From positions 2,824,767 to 2,888,766 of the forward strand of contig OY744469.1 of assembly GCA_963556145.1 (NCBI GenBank): a DNA stretch of 64,000 nt, read 5' to 3'. Source of the DNA: Hygrocybe punicea (Eukaryota; Basidiomycota; Agaricomycetes; Agaricales; Hygrophoraceae). The notes under the pieces were generated by a model. It was not told the origin of the DNA. It did no database searches and saw only the letters and a program-made list of their open reading frames with translations. A program made the translations under genes and the position numbers. Shown here one piece after another: positions 36,686 through 46,979 of the stretch. Positions within the stretch are counted from its first letter, which is position 1, and every line of letters begins with the position of its first letter.

Positions 36686-37878
36686 TGTATTATCACCATC
36701 ATAGGGCCTGTTTGGTACCGTTACGCTGCCGATATTACAAGGGTGTTACTATACTATACCTACACCGGATCATGTTTCAAGTTCTTATTTATTTCTGTAG
36801 CTGTTCCACTGCATATTGATTCTTCTAATAGGGAAAATCACAATGTAGTTTTTGAGGGGCTGTTTCCAAATGAACTTCAACTTTTGATGATCGTTATCTT
36901 TGGTTATCTAAAAGGGCATACAGTCTTCAACGGGTCATTGATACACAAATGTAAACCCAAAATAAATTCTTAGTGCTTCAAAATCTATTGGAATATATGG
37001 TGCAGTTGTGGCTCGATACTGAAGTCTGTTGCGGATACTGATACTGATACTGACTAAGCGATGACTAAGCAACTCAGGTGCTGCTTTTGGTGATGCAGGC
37101 ATTGTTTTCATTGTTTTGCTGCAATGCCCAACTAAATAAATGCCAGAAAAATTGTCAGATGCTGTTGGCATGTTACACTACAAATGACACTGCAATGTCA
37201 AGGCTTTTTAGGCAGAAATAGAGTCAATATTAATAGATTTATTTAAATCTGCACTTTCTTTGGCACTAGAGCCTTGTAAATTGTTATTCTACTTATTCCT
37301 TAGCCAAGTGTTGTAAAATGTCTGATTTTAAGTATACAACAAGTTTTCAGTACTTTATTTAATGAAGAAAAATGAAGTTTCTGGTCATTTGGAGAAAAAT
37401 GCCACACCAAAAATATGCTTTTTAACTTACCCATCCCCAAATTAACCATTTATGACTCTTCTTTACCTTCCAGTTGTGCTGCTGTATTCTAACTTCTGTA
37501 TCCTGCCTTGCCAGCACTGTGAATTACTTCAAGCACAATACTAAGTTTTGGTATTTGATTTTTCTTGAGCAGAGATGTAGTCTAATCTCTTTGAAGTAGT
37601 AGATATTTTTAAAATATGAAATATGAAGCTGCCCTTATGTCAAAGTCAATATACTACAGCTTGCTCATCAGCTTTTACGATGTGGCATGTTGACTACATA
37701 GATGTCAAGCAACCTCACCATTTCCTTGCCAAATTACAAGGAACTCGAAAAGCAATCCTGCCTGTTCACAATCTGGAGGAGCAGGCAGCTGATGTTCACC
37801 AATCTCACCTTCAACTCCACTGCCCAGCCAAACTGGAGTGAAGCAGTATGGGTATGAAATTTCATGCAGATATGAATC
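36686..37878. other. AT-rich intergenic / repeat-like region
   Basis: No gene was identified. The composition falls to clearly AT-rich just after the nitronate monooxygenase, marking the left border of the transposon-rich part. A plus ORF at 37623-37841 has no family, but lies directly upstream of the 702-bp insertion and may belong to the interrupted unit whose downstream part is at 38.7-39.2 kb. Confidence 0.4.
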
Positions 37879-38580
37879 CAAGGGGGTGTCGGAACGCGAA
37901 TTTCTGATATACACTCATATTTTTTTTTACAGGGTCCATTGACCCCCCCTCCCCCCCCCTCCTTCTAAATAAGGCAAAATATCAACATGTGATACCTACC
38001 ACACAGCTGCCTGAACAAAACTACATGTATGAAGCCACAACTAGCACGTAGCATACATCAATAGCAACTAATTTCGACGACGCTTGGTCCTGCCACTTGT
38101 GAGTCATGATCTATATCATCCTCGGTTTCCTTATCTGCCCCTGGTATGAGCCTGGTGGAGCCTTGGCTTTCCAAACAGGCATTGCTGAATAAATGGCTGG
38201 CAAGATTAGCCCTAGATGATGATAAGATAATATTACTTACCGCAGGGCCAAACGGGAGCTATGTGCTTCTGACAGAACTAGCAGTAATATCTTTGGTTTA
38301 ACTTTTCGTTGTTTGTAAATATTTCATCACTACATACCTTTTTTTCTTAGCCATTGCGGCTGATTATGAAAGTGCACCAGCTCAAAGAAATAATTTTGCA
38401 TTCGTATTACTTCATGGGACATCTACAATGCTTCTATTATTACTTCTTAGGCATGAATGAAGTAATTAGCCTGCCACTTTCGCAGCAAAACCTGGAGTCC
38501 AAAAAAATTATTCAGGCAGCCAGCTGACCCCCCCCCCACCCCTACCCTAGGTTCAAGATTCGTGTTCCGACACCCCCTTG
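37879..38580. mobile_element. Non-autonomous hAT-like element, 702 bp, 8-bp TSD
   Basis: Left end CAAGGGGGTGTCGGAAC at 37879. The right end at 38580 is its exact reverse complement for 17 bp and continues, with one mismatch, to about 23 bp. The target-site duplication TATGAATC is perfect on both sides (37871-37878 and 38581-38588). No transposase ORF inside. An 8-bp duplication plus short TIR fits hAT, and KDZ-type elements of basidiomycetes are an alternative. C-runs lie just inside both ends. Confidence 0.9.
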
Positions 38581-38699
38581 TATGAATCAGCATATATCAT
38601 ATAAGGTGTGTCTGCATTTCTGCATTCATGACCTCATTGTATGATCCTGACACTGCCTATCAGCTGACAGAACAGCTCAACACCTACTATAGAGAGTGG

Positions 38700-39180
38700 A
38701 AGACAAGCATTAATATTTGACAATCCCTCAGATTCCATCTCAACGTCCTCAGATGCTCATGCATTACTTCACACTGCAATTCTTGATCCATGTCATGTTC
38801 TGGAGGTTCCAAATGCCCCACAGCAACCACTCAGACAGCATGTTGTTGGAAAAGGACTTCTGGAAATTTCTGCTGATAGTGCAACTGGAAACTTATCTTC
38901 TCACTCAGTGTTGCCACAACACCAAGCCATGTCTGTCTCCCAACAAATTCACAGCCAACTCAACTCCCTATCACACAAGCAGAGATTTGGCTTCCCTTCC
39001 TACCCCAGCACAGCCAAATCCCAAAAAAGGAAGATGCAAACATGCAAAAAATGTGGAAAGGAATCATGTAAGGGAAGAAAGGAGGTAAGGTTGTGTTTGG
39101 ATCAGTATAGGGATTGTGGCAAGAGTGTCTGCAATGGTAGGGACTCAAAGAGACCCAATAAGCCTTGCTGGGATGTTGAC
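38700..39180 (+). pseudogene. Cysteine-rich domain of an unrecognised, probably transposon-derived ORF
   Basis: A coding-like stretch reads LLHTAILDPCHVLEVPNAPQ, HQAMSVSQQIHSQLNSLS, then a basic segment KSQKRKMQTCKKCGKESC followed by CLDQYRDCGKSVCNGRDSKR. The arrangement CxxCGxxxC..CxxCGxxxC before a proline-rich end suggests a zinc-binding tail, of a kind I associate with Agaricomycete transposon-related proteins, though I cannot name the family. The reading frame changes within the stretch (38717-39088 and 38908-39303 overlap). The 702-bp element just upstream may have split the gene. Confidence 0.4.
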
Positions 39181-39290
39181 TATCAATTGTTATTTACTGA
39201 TGTACAGATACTGATTTTATCCAATTCAATTTTATTTTATTTATTTATTTATTATTTTTTCCTCAACAGACATCAGTATCGAGCCGCAGT

Positions 39291-39451
39291 TGTTGACTGC
39301 TAAGATATTTTATGTGGAATTGAATTATATTTGCCTCTCTCTGAGAGGGTTTTTATACTAATTGCTAAATCTACTAGAAGTTTCTTCGTGTTTCGAGTTG
39401 CGGGGTCACGTGATACGGATTACTGATCCTTTCCATGACTATTCGGCCACA
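39291..39451 (-). repeat. 3' LTR of the left copia copy
   Basis: 161 bp bounded by TG..CA. On the minus strand it begins TGTGGCCGAATAG right after the polypurine tract and ends GTCAACA. Compared with the LTR at 49000-50011 it lacks ten bases near the start (TTGGACATAG) and the foldback insertion. Aligned differences are mostly CpG transitions. Confidence 0.8.
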
Positions 39452-39478
39452 CTCCCCCTTGGTTGAATACTCTTTGAC

Positions 39479-41472
39479 TCATTCTGGGTCACAGTAAACA
39501 TTGTCCATGTATTCCATTATGTGCTCTGCTCTTTCCGGTTCCTCTCCAGTCAATAGACCAAGTTTGGTTGTGAACTTTGCATGAAGTGGCAAGGTAACCC
39601 TTTCATAAATATGTGCATTTTCTTTGGAAGGAATATATGTGACTTTAAGGATACCAGACACAACATGATCTCATAGGAAATGTAGATTGATATCTATATG
39701 TTTCATCCATGCGTAGAATTTTGGGTTGTACAATATAGACATCGCAGCCTGATTATTGGATCATAGAATCAATGTCTTGTCTGACCGTAGGTCCAATTCC
39801 TTCAATAAGTTTCTATGCCAGATCAACTGTTTTGTGGCATGAGTAGCGGCAACATATTCCACTTTGGCCATTGACAACGCAATTGTGCTCTGCTTCTTCG
39901 AGCTCCAAGCCATGGCTCCCCCTGTGATTGTGAACACATATCCACTGATGGATTTCTGGTGCAGGTTGGATCCCCAATTGGCATTGACATAATGAATGGT
40001 TTCTGTTGTAATCCGTTGGTCCTTGCCACCATAGGTTAATTCATAGTCCAATTGTTCCTTTTAGGTAGTGGAATATCCTTTCAAGTGCTGTCCAGTGTTC
40101 CGGACTCAGGTTCCATGTGAATTGTGCAATGGTTGAACGGTCACAATCATGTACATGATATTGGGTCTTGTTGCATGTGCAGCATACAAGAGCTCTCTGA
40201 CTCATGTCACATATTCAATCAAGGTGCATTTCCACTCACTCTCATTGGTTTCAGTTTCATTTATTCATAGGACCACATTCTGATCCATCGGGGTTGATAC
40301 CAGTTTCGCATCCTTCATTCCGGCCTTTGCAAGTATCTTCTGGATATAATGACTTTGTGACAAGGTGACTCTCCATTGTTGGCAGTCTTGTTTGATATGG
40401 AGTCTGAGCAGTAACATTGGCTTTCCAATGACCATTACCATGTACTTTTCTTTCAGCTGGTTGATTATCTGCTGATTCATTGCTTGGTTGTTTGCATAAG
40501 CCATGAGGTCATTGACCCATATGAGTACAATGGAGGGGTCTTCACCCTCCCAATAGTAGTACACACAGTATGGTCCGTAATCTTGTATAACGAAATTCCT
40601 TCATCATGTTATTGAAATCTGTGTTCCATATGTTTCCGGCTTGCCTGAGACCATATATAGGTCATATGAGGCGGTAAACCTGTCTGGTTCTGTCCTCAAA
40701 TTCCACTGGCTGTTTCATGTACAGCTCCTCCTTCACCCATCCATTAAGGTATGCACCTTTGATATCCATCTGCTGAATATCCCAATCCTTGACTGCAGAA
40801 TATGTGAGCAACATCTGTAATGTCTCAAACCACATCACAGGAGGAAATGTTCTGGTTTCACTGAAATCCACTCCAGGCTTCTGCAAAAACCCCTGGGCTA
40901 CTAATCGGGCCTTGTGCCTAGTGATTGCACCTGTCTTGTCACATATCCAGTGGAAAACCCATTTGCTTCTGATGGCTTCCTGCCCCTCCAGTAAGTCTAC
41001 GAGTTTCCAAATGCCCATTTCTTGTAGCTTATCAAATTCCTCTTTCATCACTACCTTCCAGTTCTCCCAATCCACAGCTTCCCTGGCTTCCTTTAAACCC
41101 CATGGGTCCTTGTTGGTGAGACTGCTGTCCTGCTGCATTGCACTCAAAAATGCATATGCAATGGTTGTTTCCATGCTAACTTTTTCCTTTTGTTTTGCTG
41201 TGGATGATTCCGTTGGTCTTCGTACATCAAGCGGTTTGCATATCTCACATTGTGTCAGTTGTGCATGCAGGTTGTTTAACTGTCAATAATCATGGTTGAC
41301 TCCTTGTGTTGCTCTCAGTGGGTATGTTATTTCATTTTCCAGTCTGCAGATGGCCCTTTCCGGTGTCAGATTCAGTGCCTTCATAGCAGGTTCCGGTGAT
41401 TCCATTGCAGGTTCCAGTGGTTCCAGTGTAGAGGGTCGATGTCCCCCTGAGTCCAAATCCTCGATATATCAT
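39479..41472 (-). pseudogene. Copia reverse transcriptase-RNase H, left arm
   Basis: Contains KWVFHWICDKTGAITRHKAR, QMDIKGAYLNGWVKEELYMK, then after an in-frame TGA GLRQAGNIWN, IVLIWVNDLMAYANN, and in RNase H YVNANWGSNLHQKSISGYVF, SSKKQSTIALSMAKVEYVAA. The catalytic VDD of RT reads VND, the first RNase H aspartate is Asn, and the catalytic Glu is Lys. Five or more stops are TGA. Nearly identical, in inverted orientation, to 46980-49011. Confidence 0.88.
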
Positions 41473-41522
41473 GAATCCAGATGAACCCAATGCCTTTAAA
41501 TGACTCGCATTCAAACCCAACG

Positions 41523-41551
41523 TGACATGACATGACATGACATGACATGAC
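41523..41551. repeat. (TGACA)n pentanucleotide microsatellite
   Basis: Uninterrupted TGACA repeats for about 29 bases, just beyond the end of the left inverted-repeat arm. It opens a 700-bp pyrimidine-rich insertion (about 41520-42250) within the copia element. Confidence 0.75.
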
Positions 41552-42252
41552 CCAATGTATACTGCTTTGTCAAGGCCGCTTTTGGACCAAATCTGGCAGC
41601 CTCATATGCCACGGAGTTCCAATACTAGGGAATGGATCTCATCGGACACAATTCCTGACTTCAGACTTGCCCTATATATGCATCCCCTTGTCCTTACGGA
41701 GATATCTATGATTTTTTAGATCTTTTTCTTGGACATTCGTTTTCCCCTCCATTTTCCTGTCTTCATCGCATCGTAACCCCCCTCTTCTCATCCCCATTCC
41801 AACTTTTCTTTGTAGTTTACCATCGGCCGAAATAGACATGACTGAAAGTAGACTACCCATACATGTACTATAAAAATGGTCCCCAACAACTGTACAAAAA
41901 AGAGATACCCTTAGTCCCGGTTTTCCTACACTTAGAAGCATCTTTTTAATCCCTTCAAATGCTTGTCCTCGTAAACTCTTAGGCTTTCATAGTTGTCCTC
42001 ATTGACTTCCTCTTAGTTCCTATCATTTGTTCATTGTTTCCGACCCAACCTCACCCAACCCGACCCGCTGTACCCAACATTGTCGGCATTGTCAGGTTCA
42101 TTGTTATTTACCCATTTTCAGTCCAGATTATCATTATTTGTCTATTTTCTTAGTTTTATATGGCAGCTTTACTTTCCATTTCTTTTACTACTCTTTTACC
42201 ACTATCCCTGACACTGGTTATCCACCATCACTTCTATGCTGACACCCCTTGG

Positions 42253-42613
42253 TTAGGATTTATGTTCTGAAGCCACCCTGAAGCCGCATCTACACCAGAG
42301 TTTGCGAGTCGTTGGATTCACTCTGCTCCCCCTTGAATTGCAAACCTGGTAAGTCAGATACAATCCAGACTTCCTGCAATGACCCATCCTTGTGAAATGC
42401 AACATTCCATGATGTCTTAACAGTCCGCATTGCAGCATCATAGTATCGGATAGCCTTCTGCGACTCCACAAATCCTACAAACTTCATCTTAGCTGATCGT
42501 GGCGCCAGCTTCAATCTCTTTCCACCTTGATATAAGACCCAAACAGTGCATCTGAACTCCCAGAAATGTGATACATCTGGCTTCTTGCCAGTCCAGGCTT
42601 CATGTGGAGTCAT
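42253..42613 (-). pseudogene. Copia integrase C-terminal region
   Basis: MTPHEAWTGKKPDVSHFWEF, then LKLAPRSAKMKFVGFVESQK and IRYYDAAMRTVKTSWNVAF. This is the GKKP..L..FG..V / K..R..FVGY segment typical of copia integrases (here FVGF). One piece of the left copia copy, separated from the integrase core by the insertion at about 42630-43830. Confidence 0.85.
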
Positions 42614-42715
42614 TCTGTCTAGAGCCTTGGTGGGGGATCAGTGTGGTGAACACAGCCTTTGTAGGTGCAGATTCGTGGTGTGCAAGTCCTTGTCATTGGG
42701 GTGAAAACCCAAAAC

Positions 42716-43657
42716 TAGGCAAATGCAGGGGTAATCCCAGGATACATTTGTCTGTATCTGTACTCGTACTCCCCACAGATGCGGATACAATATCCGCGGA
42801 TTTTACCCACGGATTCCTGATCAAAATGAGCCTGAGATCACCCGAAACGGTCAAGAATTGACTGAGATAGAGTCCAATCAATGTTTAGTCTCTATCTCAG
42901 TCAATTCTTGACCGTTGTAGAGGCTCCGGGCCCTCTGGACCCGAATCCTCTTCATATCCCACTTTGTCCCCGTCCATTCCCATTTACGTATTGTCGATTC
43001 CGCCCGATTCCGGTCCTCTCCGTCGATTCCGCTCCGGATTCCGCCTCCGGAATCGTTCCTACTCAAGATGCAATGTCTCTAACGACCCGGAATTAGTACG
43101 TATATAGTTACATATGATATATCTTCGTTTCCCGTTACTTAGTACATAGCACCATTCCTCCTATACTCCGCTCCACTCCACTCCTATCAGTTACAGCCTT
43201 CGGTTGTAGTACATAGTTACTACAGCACAGGATCTCTCCCAGTAGTATAAAAGATGTACCCTTATACTACAACCATATATATATCATATCCCATCATATA
43301 GAAAAATACAGGTTATCACTCCCCTTCAGTTCTACACTTTTAGTCCTCGCTTCGTATCATCTCCCTATTAGTCTTCGTACTCCACTCCCTTCACTTCCCC
43401 TCTGATCCGGAACCCCGGATTTGGGTTGGATTGACTAGACACAATAGAAAGACTAAACTCCTCTGATCACTTCTTAGCTGATCACCACTTTTGTAGATTC
43501 CCATTTGGGTCTACAACTGAACTCGCCGTCACACCATTTTGGATGATCTTAGGCTCATTTTGAAGCCCACGGATATGAGAATCTGTATCCGCACTCGTAC
43601 TCTTAAGAGTACGGATACCTGCGAATCAGGGATTACCCTTATCCTTGCATTTGCCTA
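42716..43657. mobile_element. Non-autonomous hAT-like element, 942 bp, nested
   Basis: Ends TAGGCAAATGCA (42716) and TGCATTTGCCTA (43657) form a 12-bp perfect TIR, followed inward by a GGGTAATCCC motif at both ends. The flanks CCCAAAAC at 42708-42715 and 43658-43665 are an exact 8-bp target duplication. Subterminal GGATAC/CGGATA motifs occur near both ends. No transposase. It sits in a larger insertion (about 42630-43830) that itself interrupts the copia integrase. Confidence 0.9.
42846..42916. repeat. Perfect 27-bp-arm palindrome inside the hAT-like element
   Basis: 42846-42872 and 42890-42916 are exact reverse complements (AACGGTCAAGAATTGACTGA and so on), separated by 17 bp. Could form a hairpin in DNA or RNA. 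No loop motif recognised. Confidence 0.9.
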
Positions 43658-43839
43658 CCCAAAACTCAGCTTGTTTGTATGTATGTACACAAAACACTAT
43701 ATAGGTACTGTATAGTATCTATAAAAGGGAGTGTACTAAGGAAATGGAATATAATGAAGAGAGGGGAATGCAGAGGGAAGGGGGATGAAGGAAAATAGAA
43801 GGATACGTGCCCACAGAGATATGGATCTCTACATCAGTT

Positions 43840-44052
43840 TCAAATGTATGCTGCATGTGCAATGGCTTCTGGCCAAAGGAATGTGGGCAGGTTTTTAGAA
43901 ATCAACATCGCATGGGCTAACTCCAGTAATGTGCAATTAAATCTTTCTGCCATTCCATGTTGCGAGGGTGAGTAAGGGGCCACTGTTTCAATGACAATTC
44001 CCTTCTCCACTGTCATATTTGTGCAACTCCGATGTACTCCAATGAACTCCAA
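43840..44052 (-). pseudogene. Copia integrase core, C-terminal part
   Basis: GIVIETVAPYSPSQHGMAER followed by FNCTLLELAHAMLIS and LPTFLWPEAIAHAAYI. The PYSPSQHG..ER motif contains the last acidic residue of the integrase DDE triad. Upstream continuity is broken by the 44060-44465 insertion. Confidence 0.85.
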
Positions 44053-44092
44053 TGAACTCCAATGAACTCCAATGTACTCTGATGAACTCCAG
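44031..44092. repeat. 10-bp tandem repeat (AACTCCAATG-type)
   Basis: Five to six imperfect copies of AACTCCAATG with T/A variation (AATGTACTCC). It begins the segment that interrupts the copia integrase core. Confidence 0.7.
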
Positions 44093-44468
44093 CCATCTCC
44101 ACTCTGGACTTTTCCATTTCATTTCTATCTTATCTCCTTTTGCACTCCTATCTGTCTCCTCCCTTTTGTTTACTTGTCACTGTATGTAGCAACCTTTTGT
44201 CCCTTTTATCTTTCTCCAAGCTCTAGTACTCCTGCTGGAGTTCCTATTATCTTTTCATCACCAAGGACATAACAATTAGTTTACTAGTATATAAGCTAGA
44301 ACTACTATGTCCTGTATCTTTGTTCTGAAAATTGACTAGAGTACCCTCTGTCTTCCTCGCTCTCAAACTTAAGGCTTTGCCTTAAGCTCACTATCTCCAT
44401 CCTTAGTCCAGACCTTTGGACTAACTCTGTTCTGCTTCATGCCTACTCAGTATGGCTTAAGGAAGTAG

Positions 44469-44880
44469 TTAACCTACTTCAAGAGTTTGCACCTCTGATC
44501 CTCTGACAAACTCTGCTCCGTCCAGAGTTGTCTGCACAACTCTAACATCTGCTGCCCATCTCTCAACTTCCTTGTTGATGAGTTCCTTTCCATTATCGAA
44601 CCACAAATATTTAGGGTTTTGATCGAACTTCTTCTCAATCGTGTTCACATAAGCCTTGATGTGTTCCATTGCCTGGCTTTTCTATTTCATGATTAAAGGG
44701 GTTATGGTGTGTACTGCATCATCTGTGAATGAGATATAGTATCTCAATCCTCCAATAGACTCTACATGCACTGTGCCCCAGATGTCGCTCAAAGTCCACT
44801 CTCTGGTGACTTTTGATCATCCATCGGCCTCTTTAGGAAATGGCTGGACAGCTTGCTTTGCCTGAATGCAAGCCTCACAG
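44469..44880 (-). pseudogene. Copia integrase core, N-terminal part
   Basis: Reads, with stops, CEACIQAKQAVQPFPKEADG, then TLSDIWGTVHVESIGGLRYY and ISFTDDAVHT (first DDE aspartate), followed by YLWFDNGKELINKEV with the second aspartate. The Trp before FDNG replaces the usual Arg (CGG to TGG, a CpG change). TGA and TAG stops interrupt the frame. Confidence 0.82.
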
Positions 44881-44882
44881 TT

Positions 44883-45530
44883 TCAGGAAGGGATACTTCC
44901 TTCATCAATTTCCAGTCCTGTGACTAACCCCTTTCTCTGCAGGGTCTCGAGTCCGCTCATTCTGATTTGTCCATATAAGCGGTGCCATTCTTCCCAAGAC
45001 ATTTTCCTCAGCATGGCTACATTTGCCTTTTCTGGTGTGCGGAATTGCGCTTGGGCATTTAAATGGTATAATCGTCCATCTTTCTGGCCTGTTCTGACAA
45101 GTTTATTCTCCTTTGTATATAGCCTGCATATTCCATTGTGGAAACTAACCCATCCACCACTTTGAATGATTTGGCTCAGCAATAATAGTGAGTTCCAGGA
45201 CTCCGGTACATGTAGTATGTCTTGTAGCTGATGTTGTATGTCCTTTCCATCCACTGTGAAGTGTAAAATGATGGTTCCGTGACCAAGAGCTTGAGCAGCT
45301 ACCTTTCTTAGTCCTTGAACATTAGCTTCATCCAGAGTTTTATACGTGATGAATGTGTTACATGAATTGCTAATATGACTTGTCATTCTGGAATCCAGTA
45401 ACCAATCATAGTTTGAAACATTGTCTGTATTCACTGCATATGCTACATCCTGTAACATACAGTAATCAATGGCTCCTTGAAACACTTGACTTGAAATCAA
45501 ATTTTCTGGGCAAGTGCATCCATTGGACAA
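44883..45530 (-). pseudogene. Copia protease and GAG pre-integrase domain
   Basis: One long ORF: YDWLLDSRMTSHISNSC is the aspartic protease site, but DSG-T is changed to DSRMT. Then TYKTLDEANVQGLRKVAAQA, the LHVPESWNSLLLLSQII block, and the pre-integrase HRLYGQIRMSGLETLQRKGL. The start of this ORF overlaps one end of the 16-bp inverted repeat at 45471-45830. Confidence 0.85.
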
Positions 45531-45830
45531 AATTCTGAATAGACAGAAATATCTGGATATATTCAGAGACTACAGATACCAATTTTCAAAGAAAACCATT
45601 CAGATTTGGTTATTTTATGATCAAAATACTGGTGTTTCAAGGAGTGGACATGATATTCTCTCCTACTCAAAAAAGTATTTTCTAAATTTATTGGTGCATT
45701 TACATGGGCACAACTATCTAAACATATTTATTGGATGTACAGGAGTGACAAGCATTCTATTTGGCCTTAAGGAATGTGTGGAACAAATGATATGGAGGTG
45801 TTTCATGGAGTGGTAGTGTTTCAAGGAGCC
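45471..45830. repeat. 360-bp segment with perfect 16-bp terminal inverted repeats
   Basis: GGCTCCTTGAAACACT at 45471-45486 and its exact reverse complement at 45815-45830. A related TGTTTCAAGGAGTGG copy lies inside at about 45640. No clear target duplication. It separates the zinc knuckle from the protease of the copia element, so it is probably a small DNA element or a rearranged fragment. Confidence 0.6.
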
Positions 45831-46071
45831 GTATTATTGACATTGTCCACAGCTTGATTTGATTGGTTCCGGTGGTTTCTGCCCTTTCTGGTGCCCTTTC
45901 CTTTCCATTTCGGCCCTTGCTGCCACCTTCAGACCAGCAATCCTTTGCCATATGTCCTTTCTTGTGGCAGTTGAAGCATTCTGTTTCGGAATCGGCTGCC
46001 TTCTGCTTACCGTTACCCTTTCCATTGTGCTTTCTGGTGCACGTTGATATGCAGCGCACGTCCCTAAGCAC
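45757..46071 (-). pseudogene. Copia gag CCHC zinc knuckle
   Basis: KQKAADSETECFNCHKKGHM followed by AKDC gives CxxCxxxxHxxxxC, the nucleocapsid knuckle, followed by a basic stretch (GRNGKERAPERAETTG). This is the only gag portion left. The element loses homology to a retrotransposon upstream of about 46060. Confidence 0.82.
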
Positions 46072-46860
46072 GGAAACCCTCTATTGGACCTATTCTAGCC
46101 TCGACATGCTGCGATTATGCTGCGATTCATTGCGAAACATCCCGATTTATATGTATCTCCATTGCGATGCGACAGCGCGATGCGCGCGATACAGGCGATA
46201 ATTTGACATTACGGCGATTTTCTTCGGAGCGCTTCGGCCCCCTTCGGAAACATATTTCGAGCCTCTCCGACATCACCCATGCTTATACCATTCACCCTAT
46301 TCCATTCCGATTCCGTTCCAGTTCCAGGGAAGTCTTTATGCAACATGTTTCACTTATTTCAAACACTATAGCTCCTATCCTCTAGATATTTTGGAAATTG
46401 CTTCGCATGGTGTTATACCCTTTGTTTCAGTTCCATTTCATCCCTATTGCACCATAGTTCCGTCGCGCACCGTCTATTTGTCTTGCCTTCTTCACCCTTT
46501 ATTGTCCTAACAACCAACTTCGCATAAATACCCCCTATAGTTTACATACTAGAGAGACATCTTGTATACCCCCAATTCCAGTCTATTATATCACCTCTTT
46601 ACTGCGCTGTCCATGCGATAGCTCCGCTGTACTCTATTAAACTTTGCGTTCCTTCTATAAAGTGCTACATATACGCCGAAAACATCGCTGACTGTTTCGC
46701 ACACGCCGCGCACATCGGAAACATCATCGCCACTATCCAGAGCACCTCTGAGTATTTTTACTAACCTTTTGGATTGAGATTGAACCCCTCAGAATTCGTA
46801 CAGCACTGTGGTAGAGTTGGTATTTGATTCCGTTCACATTACCGCAGTGCACCCTTTCAA
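46072..46860. other. Spacer between the two copia copies, unclassified
   Basis: Unlike its flanks this segment has many CpG sites (for example the GCGATGCGACAGCGCGATGC area at about 46165-46195) and no coding potential. It may be part of another element or host DNA that escaped CpG decay. No TIR or target duplication found. Confidence 0.4.
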
Positions 46861-46979
46861 CGTAACACATTCTTCACATACAAAACTCTGGATGAAGTTA
46901 CCATTCAAGGACTAGGAAAGGTAGCAGCTCAAGCTCTTGTTCGTGGAACCATCATTTTACACTTCACAGTGGATGGAAA

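Larger units (their letters stand above)
39291..46071 (-). mobile_element. Ty1/copia LTR retrotransposon, decayed and nested (left copy)
   Basis: Read on the minus strand from about 46071 down: a CCHC zinc knuckle, then protease and pre-integrase region, integrase core pieces, integrase C-terminal region, reverse transcriptase, RNase H, a polypurine tract (aagggggag) and a 3' LTR at 39291-39451. This is the copia gene order (integrase before RT). No 5' LTR and almost no gag are left. At least four segments interrupt it: 45540-45756, about 44060-44465, about 42630-43830 (with a nested hAT-like element) and about 41520-42250. All enzyme domains carry stops, frame changes or lost catalytic residues, so it is dead. 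Confidence 0.88.

Noticed and set aside
40789..41289. 166-aa plus-strand ORF opposite the copia RT (and its twin at 47162-47662)
   Set aside because: Exact antisense shadow of the RT frame, duplicated only because the arms are inverted.
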